Positions 1 through 8,772 of a stretch of DNA of 64,000 nucleotides are shown here, in pieces (position 1 is the stretch's first letter; the number at the start of each line of letters is the position of its first letter). The DNA comes from Paenibacillus sp. (lineage in GTDB: Bacteria; Bacillota; Bacilli; Paenibacillales; Paenibacillaceae): contig JAFWEX010000084.1 in assembly GCA_017512705.1 (NCBI GenBank), forward strand, positions 124,001 to 188,000. The letters run 5' to 3'. A program made the translations under genes and the position numbers. Under the pieces are notes generated by a model. The model saw nothing but the letters and a program-made list of their open reading frames with translations. It was not told the DNA's origin and searched no databases.

Positions 1-2
1 AC

Positions 3-1262
3 AGCGAGGCAGATTCGACAGGTACTTTAAAAGTACTGTACTGGAATGAAGAAGATTTCAATAGGACGTATGGAGATTTATTTAGTCAGAAGTATCCGAA
101 TATAAAAATCGAAGTCGTTTCGCCTCCAGGTATGGAAGCGATCAGGGATTACAACGGGGCTATCAATAAGTATTCTCCCGATCTTGTTATGCTGCCTCCA
201 TACCAATATCAACAAATGTCTAAAGACAAAAAGCTGATTGATTTAGAACCTTTAATCAAGCGAGACGCCTATGATACGAAAACAATATACCCTGGCTTGC
301 TTGACGAACTAAAGAAGCAAGGTGGAGGCAAATTATATGGTTTAAGTCCCAAAGCAGATTCGTATGCTCTTCTGTATAACGTAGATTTATTTAAAAAGTA
401 TAATGTTAAATTACCAAGTGATGGGATGACATGGGGAGAAATTTTGAATCTTGCCAAAAAATTTCCTACAAAGGGAGATAAGGACTCCCGAATTTGGGGC
501 CTGAGTGCATCAGGATCAAGTAATTTAGTCATGGATATTGCAAGAACAGAAGGACTAACCTACGTGGATCCCAATACTCTAAAGGCTACTGCGAATACAA
601 CGGATTGGAAAAATGCTTATCGTTTGTCGAGTGAAGCAACGAAGTCCGGAGTACTTGACGAAAGGATCAGTCTATCGAGCAAAAGTTACTTGGAGAGCAA
701 CTCATTTATTATGGGACGGTCAGCGATGAAAGTAGCCTCCATTAGTCATTTGCAGTCTCTGCAAGCAGCCAAAAGTGGTGTGAAGAATTATAAACCATTC
801 ACGCTTGGTATTGCTGCCGGCCCTGCTGCTAAGGACGGAAAGTCAACGGGAAACATTTATATTCAAGAGATATTTGCAATTCCAGCAGATGCATCTCATG
901 TTGACGCTGCTTGGGATTTTATCAAATATTTCAATGGGGATGACTTCGCTGATGAATACTACAAATCTAAAAACTCAAATAATAGTATTGGTGCTCCTCT
1001 ATCTCGCATGGTTAAAGAGTACTCTGGTTACAAGTTGGATGCGTTCTATAAATTGAAACCTAATTTGAATTCATCCATAACAAATTATATTCTTATGATC
1101 AAGTCAGCGAATCTTGAATTAAGATTTTGGTCCATTATATCGAAAGAACTGAATGAGGTAGTAAAAGGGAAGAAAACATTAGATAAGGCAACAGCTGCTA
1201 TTCAATCCAACACTCAATCAGCTGCTGATAAATTGAAAAAGAATCAGGCGGCAGAGAAATAG
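3..1262 (+). CDS. Extracellular solute-binding protein, 5' truncated
   Basis: The frame is open from the window edge to the TAG at 1260-1262, so the start and signal peptide lie outside. The visible 419 residues read like a family 1 (sugar-type) ABC solute-binding protein: an early LYWNEEDF strand, a central YGLSPKADSYALLYNVDLF segment in the position where this family has its GLP-x-x-x-x-LYYN motif, and a C-terminal helical part with a FAIPADASHVDAAWDFIKY stretch typical of these proteins. It would bind a carbohydrate or oligosaccharide outside the membrane and hand it to a permease. No permease gene follows; a terminator lies 130 bases downstream, so partners, if any, are upstream of the window. 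The substrate cannot be read from the sequence. Confidence 0.8.
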   Translation, partial: SEADSTGTLKVLYWNEEDFNRTYGDLFSQKYPNIKIEVVSPPGMEAIRDYNGAINKYSPDLVMLPPYQYQQMSKDKKLIDLEPLIKRDAYDTKTIYPGLLDELKKQGGGKLYGLSPKADSYALLYNVDLFKKYNVKLPSDGMTWGEILNLAKKFPTKGDKDSRIWGLSASGSSNLVMDIARTEGLTYVDPNTLKATANTTDWKNAYRLSSEATKSGVLDERISLSSKSYLESNSFIMGRSAMKVASISHLQSLQAAKSGVKNYKPFTLGIAAGPAAKDGKSTGNIYIQEIFAIPADASHVDAAWDFIKYFNGDDFADEYYKSKNSNNSIGAPLSRMVKEYSGYKLDAFYKLKPNLNSSITNYILMIKSANLELRFWSIISKELNEVVKGKKTLDKATAAIQSNTQSAADKLKKNQAAEK

Positions 1263-1390
1263 AATATTTAGAGTGACTATAGAGTAGGAGATGAGTGGGA
1301 CTGAAAAGACTATTCAATCAACCTATAACCCCGATATATGGATTCCCCTCCAGGCTTCCAATACAGATGAGCAATAGAATCAAAATGAAG

Positions 1391-1412
1391 AGCCGCATAC
1401 GCGGCTTTTTTT
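1391..1412 (+). terminator. Rho-independent terminator
   Basis: A six-base GC-rich stem (AGCCGC/GCGGCT) with loop ATAC is followed by a run of T. It closes the solute-binding protein gene. Confidence 0.8.
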
Positions 1413-1571
1413 ATGGCTTCAGCAAGGTATGAGGTTAGTTAAGGCATGTTGTGAACCATCTCTATTATTCTCGCAAATTTTTACATCAATTTAATATAAT
1501 CTTCCACTTTTGTGATTCAGGATATGGTAAAATATTTCAGGATCTGAAATAGGAGAGGGGTTTGTTCACGC
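1413..1571 (+). promoter_or_regulatory. Upstream region of the SLH nucleotidase gene
   Basis: No gene seen. A TATAAT hexamer at 1495-1500 could be a -10 element, but I see no convincing -35 at 17 bases. A GGAGAGGGG ribosome binding site precedes the ATG at 1572. Confidence 0.3.
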
Positions 1572-3704
1572 ATGACTTGGAAAAACGTTTTGGGGAAAAG
1601 CACCATTCGAGTGGCTGCAACTGCATTATTACTTACACAGCTGTTCGGGGCTGCAGGTTCGGTCTCAGCTGCAGGCAAGGATGTAGAAGTGCATTTGATT
1701 GGGATCAATGACTTTCACGGCCAGCTGGATACCACATCAATGGTTAGTGATAAAAAAGCAGGATCGGCTCCCATTCTCGCAACCTATCTAAAAGAAGCTC
1801 AAGCCAAATACGAGCACTCCCTGCTATTCCATAACGGGGACTCGGTTGGTGCGTCTGCTCCAGTCTCGTCCCTTGATCGGGATGAGCCTACGATGGAATG
1901 GATGAATATGATGGGCTTTGATGTGGGTTCCCTGGGGAACCATGAATTTGACCAAGGGATTGCGGCGTTAAAAGCGCAAATATTCGGCGGTCTTGATCCA
2001 AAAGAGGGAAAAGTAACTCATGCTGGGGCTAAATTTGACTATGTGAATGCAAACGTCATTGAAACGTCCACTGGCAAACCCCTGATTAAACCGTATGTAA
2101 TTAAAGAAGTAGGCGGCGTTAAAATCGGATTCATCGGATTAGTGACCAAATCGACACCAAACAAAGTATCTCCAGCAGGTACGGCAGGTGTACGTTTCTT
2201 GAGTGCTGAAGAAGAGGTTGAAGCCGTTAATAAATATGCAAAAGAATTGCAAGACCAAGGTGTAGAAACGATTATCGTGCTGGCGCATGATCCTGCATCC
2301 ACCAAAGAAGGCGTAACGACTGGGGAAGCAGCTGATCTGGCCAAAGCTCTGCCGGCTGACTCTCCTGTGGATGTTATTGTCGCGGGGGATAACCATGCTC
2401 TGGCGAATGGTGAAGTGAATGGAAAACTAATCGTTCAAGCATATTCTTATGGTACGGCATTTGAAGATATTAAGCTGATGATTGATCCTGCTACTGGGGA
2501 TGTAACTGAAAAATCGGCTACGGTGACAACGACATTCCAAGAAGGTGTAAAAGAAGACCCGGAAACTCTTGCAATCATTAAAAAATCATTGGACAAGCAC
2601 CCGGAGTTGACCAAACCTGTAGGTACCACAGACGGTTCTATCTTACGTACAGATGCTTACAATAACGAAGCTCCTCTAGGCAACTTGATCGCAGATGCGA
2701 TGCGTCAAGCAGACTTTGGCGATAAAGCCAGCAAAGCAGACTTTGCATTTATGAATCCAGGTGGTATCCGTGCAGACTTGCCAAAAGGAGATGTAACGTT
2801 CGCTGATCTTGCGAAAATTCAACCATTCGGCATTACGCTAGTGAAACTGGAGCTGACAGGTGAACAGGTGAAAACATTGTTGCAACAACAATGGGGAACG
2901 AATGCGGACGGTACACCTAATACGAAAACACTGCAAATCTCTGGGTTGAAGTATACCGCAGATCTTAATAAACCCGTTGCAGAGCGTGTTACAAGCTTGA
3001 GCCTGGAAGATGGCACACCGATTGATCCACAAAAAACCTATACGGCTGTAGTGAATAACTTCATGGCCGCAGGTGGAGATAACTATAAAGTTCTGCTCGA
3101 TGCGAAATCATCCTTGGCTGGCCCAATCGATCTGGATGTATTCTACCAGTACATCACAGATACAGCTAAAGGCGGTAGCATTGTTGCTAAAAATGAAGGT
3201 CGTATTACAAACTTAGCCGCAGCTACAGAAACACCAGAAGTACCAGAGGCACCTGTATCCAATGAATCAATTACTCGTGCTGAATTCGTAACTGCGCTAG
3301 TAGATATGTTGAAGCTGAACGAAGTAACGACAGCTCCAAAGTTCAAAGATGTAGCAGCCGATGCAGCCTACGCTGATGCCATTGCTGAAGCCACACATGC
3401 TGGATTCATTCAAGGCTATGGCGGTAACTTCAATCCAGATCGTGATATCACGCGTGAAGAAGCGGCAACCATTCTTGCTAAGTTGTTAAAGGATCAAGCT
3501 ACAGATAAAAATGCAGCTACGGTCATTGCAGGTTTTGAGGATGGTCAAACCGTATCCAAATATGCTATTGATTCGATGGCTAAACTGATTAACAAAGGTG
3601 TTTTGGGTACAGAAGATAGCAAGTTGCTGCAACCGAAGCAAGGACTTTCTACGAATGATGCAAAAGCGTTAATCGAAAAAGCAGTTGCAGCTAAAGCTTC
3701 ATAA
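1572..3704 (+). CDS. Secreted 5'-nucleotidase/metallophosphatase with SLH domains
   Basis: A 710-residue cell-surface phosphatase of the UshA/CpdB type. Residues 1-33 form a signal peptide ending in SVSAA. The metallophosphatase domain shows the metal-ligand motifs GINDFHGQLD (about 43), HNGDSVGAS (about 87), GNHEFDQG (about 121) and VAGDNHAL (about 271). The 5'-nucleotidase C-terminal domain follows (about 350-550; APLGNLIADAM, MNPGGIRADLP). The last 140 residues hold SLH repeats (ITRAEFVTALVDMLKL; DITREEAATILAKLLK), the third degenerate, which would bind pyruvylated wall polymer. Known members release phosphate and nucleosides from extracellular nucleotides; the exact substrate is not readable here. 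It is monocistronic, with terminators on both sides. A second secreted nucleotidase with a different anchor lies at 60251-62581. Confidence 0.9.
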   Translation: MTWKNVLGKSTIRVAATALLLTQLFGAAGSVSAAGKDVEVHLIGINDFHGQLDTTSMVSDKKAGSAPILATYLKEAQAKYEHSLLFHNGDSVGASAPVSSLDRDEPTMEWMNMMGFDVGSLGNHEFDQGIAALKAQIFGGLDPKEGKVTHAGAKFDYVNANVIETSTGKPLIKPYVIKEVGGVKIGFIGLVTKSTPNKVSPAGTAGVRFLSAEEEVEAVNKYAKELQDQGVETIIVLAHDPASTKEGVTTGEAADLAKALPADSPVDVIVAGDNHALANGEVNGKLIVQAYSYGTAFEDIKLMIDPATGDVTEKSATVTTTFQEGVKEDPETLAIIKKSLDKHPELTKPVGTTDGSILRTDAYNNEAPLGNLIADAMRQADFGDKASKADFAFMNPGGIRADLPKGDVTFADLAKIQPFGITLVKLELTGEQVKTLLQQQWGTNADGTPNTKTLQISGLKYTADLNKPVAERVTSLSLEDGTPIDPQKTYTAVVNNFMAAGGDNYKVLLDAKSSLAGPIDLDVFYQYITDTAKGGSIVAKNEGRITNLAAATETPEVPEAPVSNESITRAEFVTALVDMLKLNEVTTAPKFKDVAADAAYADAIAEATHAGFIQGYGGNFNPDRDITREEAATILAKLLKDQATDKNAATVIAGFEDGQTVSKYAIDSMAKLINKGVLGTEDSKLLQPKQGLSTNDAKALIEKAVAAKAS

Positions 3705-3764
3705 TCCAGAACAGAATCATATCGTCGTGTAAAACAGGAGAATACATCTGTCTGTAGTGGATAT

Positions 3765-3833
3765 AAGCACCCTTCTATATGTAAACCTCTCGTTAATGGT
3801 GTCATGAAAGGTTTATTTAGAAGAGTGCTTTTT
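3765..3833 (+). terminator. Long-stem terminator
   Basis: AAGCACCCTTCT pairs with AGAAGAGTGCTT (11 of 12), with an inner AAACCT/AGGTTT stem, then TTTTT. Confidence 0.7.
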
Positions 3834-3929
3834 CCTATATAAAATGTTTTTTTAATTTATTTTGATACTGTTGTCACAAAATGATCTGCTCTGGTGTAGT
3901 AAGAGTGTAGGCAGGAGGAGGTAAGACTT

Positions 3930-4517
3930 TTGGATAAAGACTACGTAGCATCCAAATCAAACTCAGAAGAAATTGAAATGTTAGTTGAACGAACTAAACA
4001 TGGGGATAAGGAAGCTTTTGCTTCAATTATAAGAACCTTTGAAAAACCAATGTATATCTATTGTTACCATATACTCAAAAACAAGGAAGAGGCCGAGGAT
4101 GCAGCACAAGAGATATTTATTAGAGTGTATGAACAGATACATAAGTATCGGCCGAATATGTCATTTTCGGCATGGCTGTACAAAATTGCCTACAATTACA
4201 GTCTGAATCAAATTCGCAGCAAAAAAAGATGGTTCCAATTCATAGATCGTTATAAATATGACCAATCTGAGGCATCGACTGAAGAAGTAGAGAGCCAAAC
4301 CACACTAAAGGAATTTCTAAATTTACTGACTACCGAAGAGAGAAATATATTAGTTCTGCGGGCCATTCAACATTATCACTTTAATGAGATCGGTGAAATC
4401 ATGAATATGAAGCCGGCAACCGTTCGCAAAAAATATGAACGCCTTCGCAGAAAGCTACAATCAAAGGATGTTCTTGAAGGAGGAAAAGTGAATGCGTCAA
4501 TTACCAGATCGATCTAA
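3930..4517 (+). CDS. ECF-type RNA polymerase sigma factor
   Basis: A 195-residue sigma-70 family protein of ECF size. Region 2 is clear (EEAEDAAQEIFIRVYEQIHKY, then SFSAWLYKIAYNYSLNQIRSKKR). Region 4 near residues 130-178 (LTTEERNILVLRAI, FNEIGEIMNMKPATVRKKYERLRRKL) is the -35 recognition helix-turn-helix. No region 1.1 or 3 is present. The start is TTG at 3930, supported by a GGAGGAGGTAAG ribosome binding site. Its 3' end overlaps the next gene by 26 bases, the usual linkage of ECF factor and cognate anti-sigma. It would direct RNA polymerase to stress or envelope genes, probably including the two paralogs downstream. The trigger is unknown. Confidence 0.9.
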   Translation: MDKDYVASKSNSEEIEMLVERTKHGDKEAFASIIRTFEKPMYIYCYHILKNKEEAEDAAQEIFIRVYEQIHKYRPNMSFSAWLYKIAYNYSLNQIRSKKRWFQFIDRYKYDQSEASTEEVESQTTLKEFLNLLTTEERNILVLRAIQHYHFNEIGEIMNMKPATVRKKYERLRRKLQSKDVLEGGKVNASITRSI

Positions 4518-5538
4518 ACGATTAAGTATTCACGAAGTGGAACAAATGATTCGGGATACAGAGACGCCTGAGCACAGCATGAGTGATCAGGTTGTAAGAA
4601 GGCTTAACTCCAAAAGTGTACGATCACAACGGCCATTCTTCACAAGAAGAGTGGGAGTCATCACAGCAGCATTGGTTGCTTTCTGTGTATCGCTGACGCC
4701 TGTCGTAGCTCAAACCATAGAGCGGCTATCCTTGGAAGAATATATCAATCCTTTTGTTAAAGAAATGAAAGAAAATCCTAAAGATAAGACAGATATAGTG
4801 CTTGTGGAAGGTTTAAGTTTGGATGGGGATAAGATTAAGAATTTCCATTCGGGAATGATTAGCTTCGATGACATTGAGGATCAGGAGTTTAAGGGCCAGT
4901 TGCAAAGGGTTTGGGATGAGATTTTCCCTCAAGGAGGAAAAATTAATGATGTAGTTATGTATCAATATATGCCTGACCAATATAAGATCGAGGCGATGAA
5001 CGAAAATAGATCTATTATATTCGACCAGGGGAAATGGGCTTATGCCTCACAACCGATTCAAGAGAATCAGGTTCCAGATGCCACAAAAGATGCTGCAGAT
5101 CAATTGTTCAATAAACTGGGTGATTTTAAACAAACTAAGCGGTCAGTGAGTCGAATAGTCCTAAGGCCTGATCAAAACCCGGTGTATAAGTTCGTGTACG
5201 AGACAAACAAGGGAAGCGTCCTCATTGATATACAAAAAAATACGAACCAGATCACAAAGCTAGTAGCCTTCCCGTTATCCGATCACCTTGGAAAATTGAA
5301 AGATAAAAATAAATATAATGAATTAGTCGAGCAAACCAGATCAATTGAACTGGATAAAGTTCGTGAGGAAACTGTGAAACAAGCTAAAGCATGGATGAAT
5401 TTGGACTTAGCTGATTATAGCGTATCCAAAAAAGAATTCCGGTTTGATACATTAGAATTCACCAAATCGGGTTCTCCAGACGTGACTGCGGTGTACACCT
5501 CTAAAGGGAAGATCTACTATATTGAGATTGAGCTATAG
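4492..5538 (+). CDS. Probable membrane anti-sigma factor with large sensor ectodomain
   Basis: A 348-residue protein whose position identifies it as the anti-sigma of the ECF factor it overlaps. Residues 1-50 are charged and cytoplasmic (SIHEVEQMIRDTETPEHSMSD), residues 53-74 form one membrane helix (VGVITAALVAFCVSLTPVV), and about 270 residues lie outside. I do not see a zinc HxxxCxxC anti-sigma motif. The ectodomain shares landmarks in the same order with both downstream secreted proteins: VWDEIFPQ (140-147), NPVYKFVYET (229-238), WMNLDLADY (301-309) and FTKSGSPDVTA (323-333). The ATG at 4492 has a GGAGG eight bases upstream. Role as anti-sigma is inferred from gene order and topology; the ectodomain similarity is seen directly by eye alignment. 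Confidence 0.75.
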   Translation: MRQLPDRSKRLSIHEVEQMIRDTETPEHSMSDQVVRRLNSKSVRSQRPFFTRRVGVITAALVAFCVSLTPVVAQTIERLSLEEYINPFVKEMKENPKDKTDIVLVEGLSLDGDKIKNFHSGMISFDDIEDQEFKGQLQRVWDEIFPQGGKINDVVMYQYMPDQYKIEAMNENRSIIFDQGKWAYASQPIQENQVPDATKDAADQLFNKLGDFKQTKRSVSRIVLRPDQNPVYKFVYETNKGSVLIDIQKNTNQITKLVAFPLSDHLGKLKDKNKYNELVEQTRSIELDKVREETVKQAKAWMNLDLADYSVSKKEFRFDTLEFTKSGSPDVTAVYTSKGKIYYIEIEL

Positions 5539-5686
5539 GGGATTGCAGGAATTAGGCTGGATTAGATCATAAGCTGCAAGCTGAATTAAGCTGAATTGCC
5601 TGACAAACTGAACGGGGTACTGCTCGGTTTAAGGCAGGGAGAGGGGGTGGCAAATCCTGTTTTTTGTAAGACTCATATCAACATGA

Positions 5687-5714
5687 TGGAAACATTTGAA
5701 TAAAAATGCGAGTA
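5687..5714 (+). promoter_or_regulatory. Candidate ECF-type promoter
   Basis: GGAAAC at 5688-5693, 15 bases, then CGAGTA at 5709-5714, just upstream of the first secreted paralog. It resembles the AAC-type -35 and CG-containing -10 of ECF promoters. No clear second copy was found upstream of the sigma gene, so this is weak. Confidence 0.3.
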
Positions 5715-5751
5715 AGCAAAATAAAAAAACAAAACAAAGGAGTTTATAACA

Positions 5752-6822
5752 ATGAACAAAAAAATAATGATCCCCATCGTCGGAGCAGCCTTACTATCAG
5801 GGAGTCTGCTTGGATATAATACAACGACTCAAGCAAATTCATCTAACAACGTTAATTCAAGTGTGGAACAAGGTGCCAAATCAGAGCAAACACTTATGCA
5901 AAAGGCTCAGGCTAAGGTTAAAGAATTGACCGGAAATACGTATACGTTAATTCAAGGAACGACTACGAAAGATTCGATCCATTTTAATAGAGAGAATTTC
6001 AGTGATATCATTGCGTATAAAGCGAATGGAGAGCTCGAACATATCAGCATTAAGATCAATTATGAAGATCTAAAAGGTGGAAAATATCAAACCAAACTGA
6101 AGGAAACATGGGATGCTCTGTTTCCAGGGGAAGAGCCAAAGTTCGTGAATATTTCAGAGTCCGCCTTCTATACGGGAACATTCTCATCGAATGCAATGCA
6201 AAACAAGCAAATTTTCATGAAAGAGAATGTCCATGTTTATGGTGTAGATTATGCTCCTGACGATGCCCCGACAAGTGTGCAGAAAAAGGCTGACGAGGTA
6301 TTCTCCAAGTTTACCGATGGAAAGGTCAAGCAGGGCGCCAAGTTGGATCGTGTGTATGTTAGCGATGGCCAACCGAATGTGTATCAATATAAGTATAAAT
6401 CCAAAGCAGTGGATGTAACCTTTGCTATTGAAGAACAAACAATGGAAGTGCTCCAAGCATACGTGCATCATTCTGACGGTACAAGTGTAAACAATTATGA
6501 GGAATTTCAGGCAAGAGAAAAAGAAAAAAGCGCGACAATTAAGAAGTTGACGTTGGACACATTGATGAAAAACGCAATGAGAGACGCCAAATATATGCTG
6601 AATCTGGATTTGAAAGGATATAAGGGAGAAAGAGGAACAAACCCATGGGATGAGGATTCTATGACGTTCACGAAAGAAGGTGCTCCTTCCGTCACTGCGA
6701 GCTTCAATAAAGATGGATCGTTTAGAAGCTTTGTCGTTGATAAGTATGGTCAGGATATGAATTTCTACGGCAATACCATCGTAGGTCCTGCCAATGAAGA
6801 ACTCAAATTGTTAATTGATTAA
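5752..6822 (+). CDS. Secreted protein, paralog of the anti-sigma ectodomain (copy 1)
   Basis: A 356-residue exported protein without a known domain name that I can give. Residues 1-28 are a signal sequence. At the place where copy 2 has a lipobox LLGC, this copy reads LLGY (Tyr22), so it cannot be lipidated there and is probably released or retained differently. The mature part carries LKETWDALFPG (116-126), PNVYQYKYKSKAV (208-220), MLNLDLKGYK (282-291) and MTFTKEGAPSVTA (304-316), which line up in order with the preceding anti-sigma ectodomain. The ATG has an AAAGGAG ribosome binding site. Inference: it may compete for, or pass on, the signal sensed by the anti-sigma. No enzyme motif is visible. 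Confidence 0.7.
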   Translation: MNKKIMIPIVGAALLSGSLLGYNTTTQANSSNNVNSSVEQGAKSEQTLMQKAQAKVKELTGNTYTLIQGTTTKDSIHFNRENFSDIIAYKANGELEHISIKINYEDLKGGKYQTKLKETWDALFPGEEPKFVNISESAFYTGTFSSNAMQNKQIFMKENVHVYGVDYAPDDAPTSVQKKADEVFSKFTDGKVKQGAKLDRVYVSDGQPNVYQYKYKSKAVDVTFAIEEQTMEVLQAYVHHSDGTSVNNYEEFQAREKEKSATIKKLTLDTLMKNAMRDAKYMLNLDLKGYKGERGTNPWDEDSMTFTKEGAPSVTASFNKDGSFRSFVVDKYGQDMNFYGNTIVGPANEELKLLID

Positions 6823-6900
6823 TAGGTATTCAAAAGTAGCTTAGACTTGAACTTATATTTAGAAAATCATAAGTATTGCAAAAGAAAGGAATCTATAACT

Positions 6901-7977
6901 ATGAACAAGAAGAGAATTCTCCCTATCATCGGGGTAACTTTATTATCGGCAAGTTTGCTAGGATGCCAGACACCTGTTCAGGCTGATTCATCGAATCCGG
7001 TAAATATCAAAGCTTCACAGGATGTTAAGCCTGATCAGAAGCTTATGCAGCAGGCTCAGAATAAACTGAAAGAGCTAACGGGAAATACGTATACGTTAAC
7101 TAAAGGAACGGGTATGAAAGGTTTTGTGAATTTTCAAAGAGAGGGCTTCAAGAGCGATATTATTTCTTATAAAGAAGCGAATGGAAAGCTCGAAACTCTC
7201 AGTATTAATATCAATTATGAAGATCTAAATGGAGGAAAATATCAGACCAAACTGAAGGAAACGTGGGAAGCGTTGTTCCCAGGGGAAGAACCCAAATTCG
7301 TGAGTATCTCAGAGTCCATCTACAAGGTGGGTACAACTTCATCAAACGCCAAACAAAATAAACAAGTATTTATGGAGGATAACGGTAAGGTCTATGGCGT
7401 AAATTATGCTCCTGACAAAGCCCCGGCAAGCGTACAGAAGAAAGCTACTCAGGTCATCTCCAATCTTACCAATGGAAAGATCAAGAAGGGGGAGAAGTTA
7501 GATCGTGTGTTTGTGGTCGATGGCAAACCAAACGTATACAAATACCAGTATAAATCTAAAGCGATGACTGTGACCTTTGCAATTGAGGATGGAACACTTG
7601 AACTGCTCCACACAGGTGCATTTAATAGTAGTGGTAAGAGCGTAGATAGTTACGAGGAATTCCAAAAGAAAGAAAAATCTAAAGATGAAAAGATCAAGAA
7701 ACTGACATTGGATACGCTAACCAAGAATGCAACAAGAGATGCGAAAAAGATGCTAGATCTCGATCTGAAAGGGTATAAGGGAACAAGAGGCACAAATGCA
7801 TGGGATAATAACATACTGACGTTCACCAAAAAAGGTGCTCCGACAGTTACTGCCACAGTAGATACTAGTGGTTCGTTCACTGACTTTACCATAGAGAAGT
7901 ATGGTCTGCAATTCAGTTATGGCGGGATCGTGATCGTAGGGGCTCCAAATGAGGAACCAAAATTATTAATCAACTAA
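6901..7977 (+). CDS. Lipoprotein, paralog of the anti-sigma ectodomain (copy 2)
   Basis: A 358-residue tandem duplicate of the preceding gene, strongly similar along its whole length (LKETWEALFPGEEPKF, PNVYKYQYKSKAM, MLDLDLKGYKGTRGTN). The start at 6901 is preferred over an upstream in-frame start because it follows AAAGGAA and begins a signal sequence alike that of copy 1. Residues 19-22 form a lipobox (LLGC), so this copy should be membrane anchored by lipid on Cys22. It lies 78 bases after copy 1 and may share its transcript. As for copy 1, the role is unknown; similarity to the anti-sigma ectodomain and gene order suggest a part in the same signalling pathway. Confidence 0.7.
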   Translation: MNKKRILPIIGVTLLSASLLGCQTPVQADSSNPVNIKASQDVKPDQKLMQQAQNKLKELTGNTYTLTKGTGMKGFVNFQREGFKSDIISYKEANGKLETLSININYEDLNGGKYQTKLKETWEALFPGEEPKFVSISESIYKVGTTSSNAKQNKQVFMEDNGKVYGVNYAPDKAPASVQKKATQVISNLTNGKIKKGEKLDRVFVVDGKPNVYKYQYKSKAMTVTFAIEDGTLELLHTGAFNSSGKSVDSYEEFQKKEKSKDEKIKKLTLDTLTKNATRDAKKMLDLDLKGYKGTRGTNAWDNNILTFTKKGAPTVTATVDTSGSFTDFTIEKYGLQFSYGGIVIVGAPNEEPKLLIN

Positions 7978-8011
7978 TTCTCGATGAGTAAATAGAATAT
8001 CCTAACAAGAA

Positions 8012-8053
8012 GCGACTCTCCTAGTTCAGTCTGTGGGGAGTCGTCTCTTTTTT
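8012..8053 (+). terminator. Terminator after the sigma locus
   Basis: CGACTCTCC pairs with GGGGAGTCG (one wobble pair), followed by CTCTTTTTT. Confidence 0.65.
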
Positions 8054-8087
8054 ATATCATAGTCAGTAACGTTAATCCTTTGAATAT

Positions 8088-8576
8088 TTAAGTGTTGGGT
8101 ATCAGTATCTTTTGCAGAAGCAGCTCGTCCCTAATGGGGATACCTTGATCTGAAACGAGAGGGATGCTTGGTTTCACAGCTCTTGCTTTGGCTACTGCAT
8201 CGGGATACACACGGATGATCTGGTACCCCCTTTTTTGATAAAAATGCAGGGCATGAAGATTATCATTTGTGGTGATCACCTGAATGTTTGTCTGATTTGC
8301 TTGTCGTGCAGTGTCCTCTACTCTTCTCAAGAGAGCCGAACCGATTCCCTTATTTTCGTCTAGACTGTCCAAAGAGATCACTTCGCATCGAGATTCATCC
8401 ATAACGTATGTAATATATCCTCTAATTTCTCCATATTCATTCAGTGCTGCGTAACCTTCCAGCATATCAACGGAATAGACGCCAGTTGAGATGACCATCT
8501 CCGAACTTCCCCAATGCTCATTCCAAAAATCATTTCGTTGCGCAATCGGAATGAGCTGGCTTTCAATGATTTTCAT
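8088..8576 (-). CDS. GNAT family N-acetyltransferase
   Basis: A 162-residue GNAT protein. The acetyl-CoA pyrophosphate loop is ENKGIGSALLRRVEDTA, preceded by the beta4 strand CEVISLDSLD, and the C-terminal LHALHFYQKRGYQII motif is typical of the family. Many such proteins acetylate small amines or antibiotics; the substrate is unknown. The start is placed at 8576 because GAAGGAGAGTTGC stands directly before this ATG; a longer frame to 8630 has no ribosome binding site. It is divergent from the exopolysaccharide operon and stands alone. Confidence 0.85.
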   Translation of the reverse strand: MKIIESQLIPIAQRNDFWNEHWGSSEMVISTGVYSVDMLEGYAALNEYGEIRGYITYVMDESRCEVISLDSLDENKGIGSALLRRVEDTARQANQTNIQVITTNDNLHALHFYQKRGYQIIRVYPDAVAKARAVKPSIPLVSDQGIPIRDELLLQKILIPNT

Positions 8577-8712
8577 ATGCAACTCTCCTTCAATTCTAAT
8601 TGAAACTTGCTTCCTAATATAAATCACCATTTGTTCAAAAAGAATAGGCTTGTTTACTAAAGTGCTAGTTCTTTAATATTATTTTTTTACCATTAGATTA
8701 CTAAATTGTTCG

Positions 8713-8741
8713 TTTACGACCTACCTTTTCGGTGGTATACT
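8713..8741 (+). promoter_or_regulatory. Candidate sigma-A promoter of the glycosyltransferase operon
   Basis: TTTACG at 8713-8718, 17-base spacer, TATACT at 8736-8741, 32 bases before the first start codon. Confidence 0.45.
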
Positions 8742-8772
8742 CTCCTATATTCAAGGAAGATAATACGCTAGT

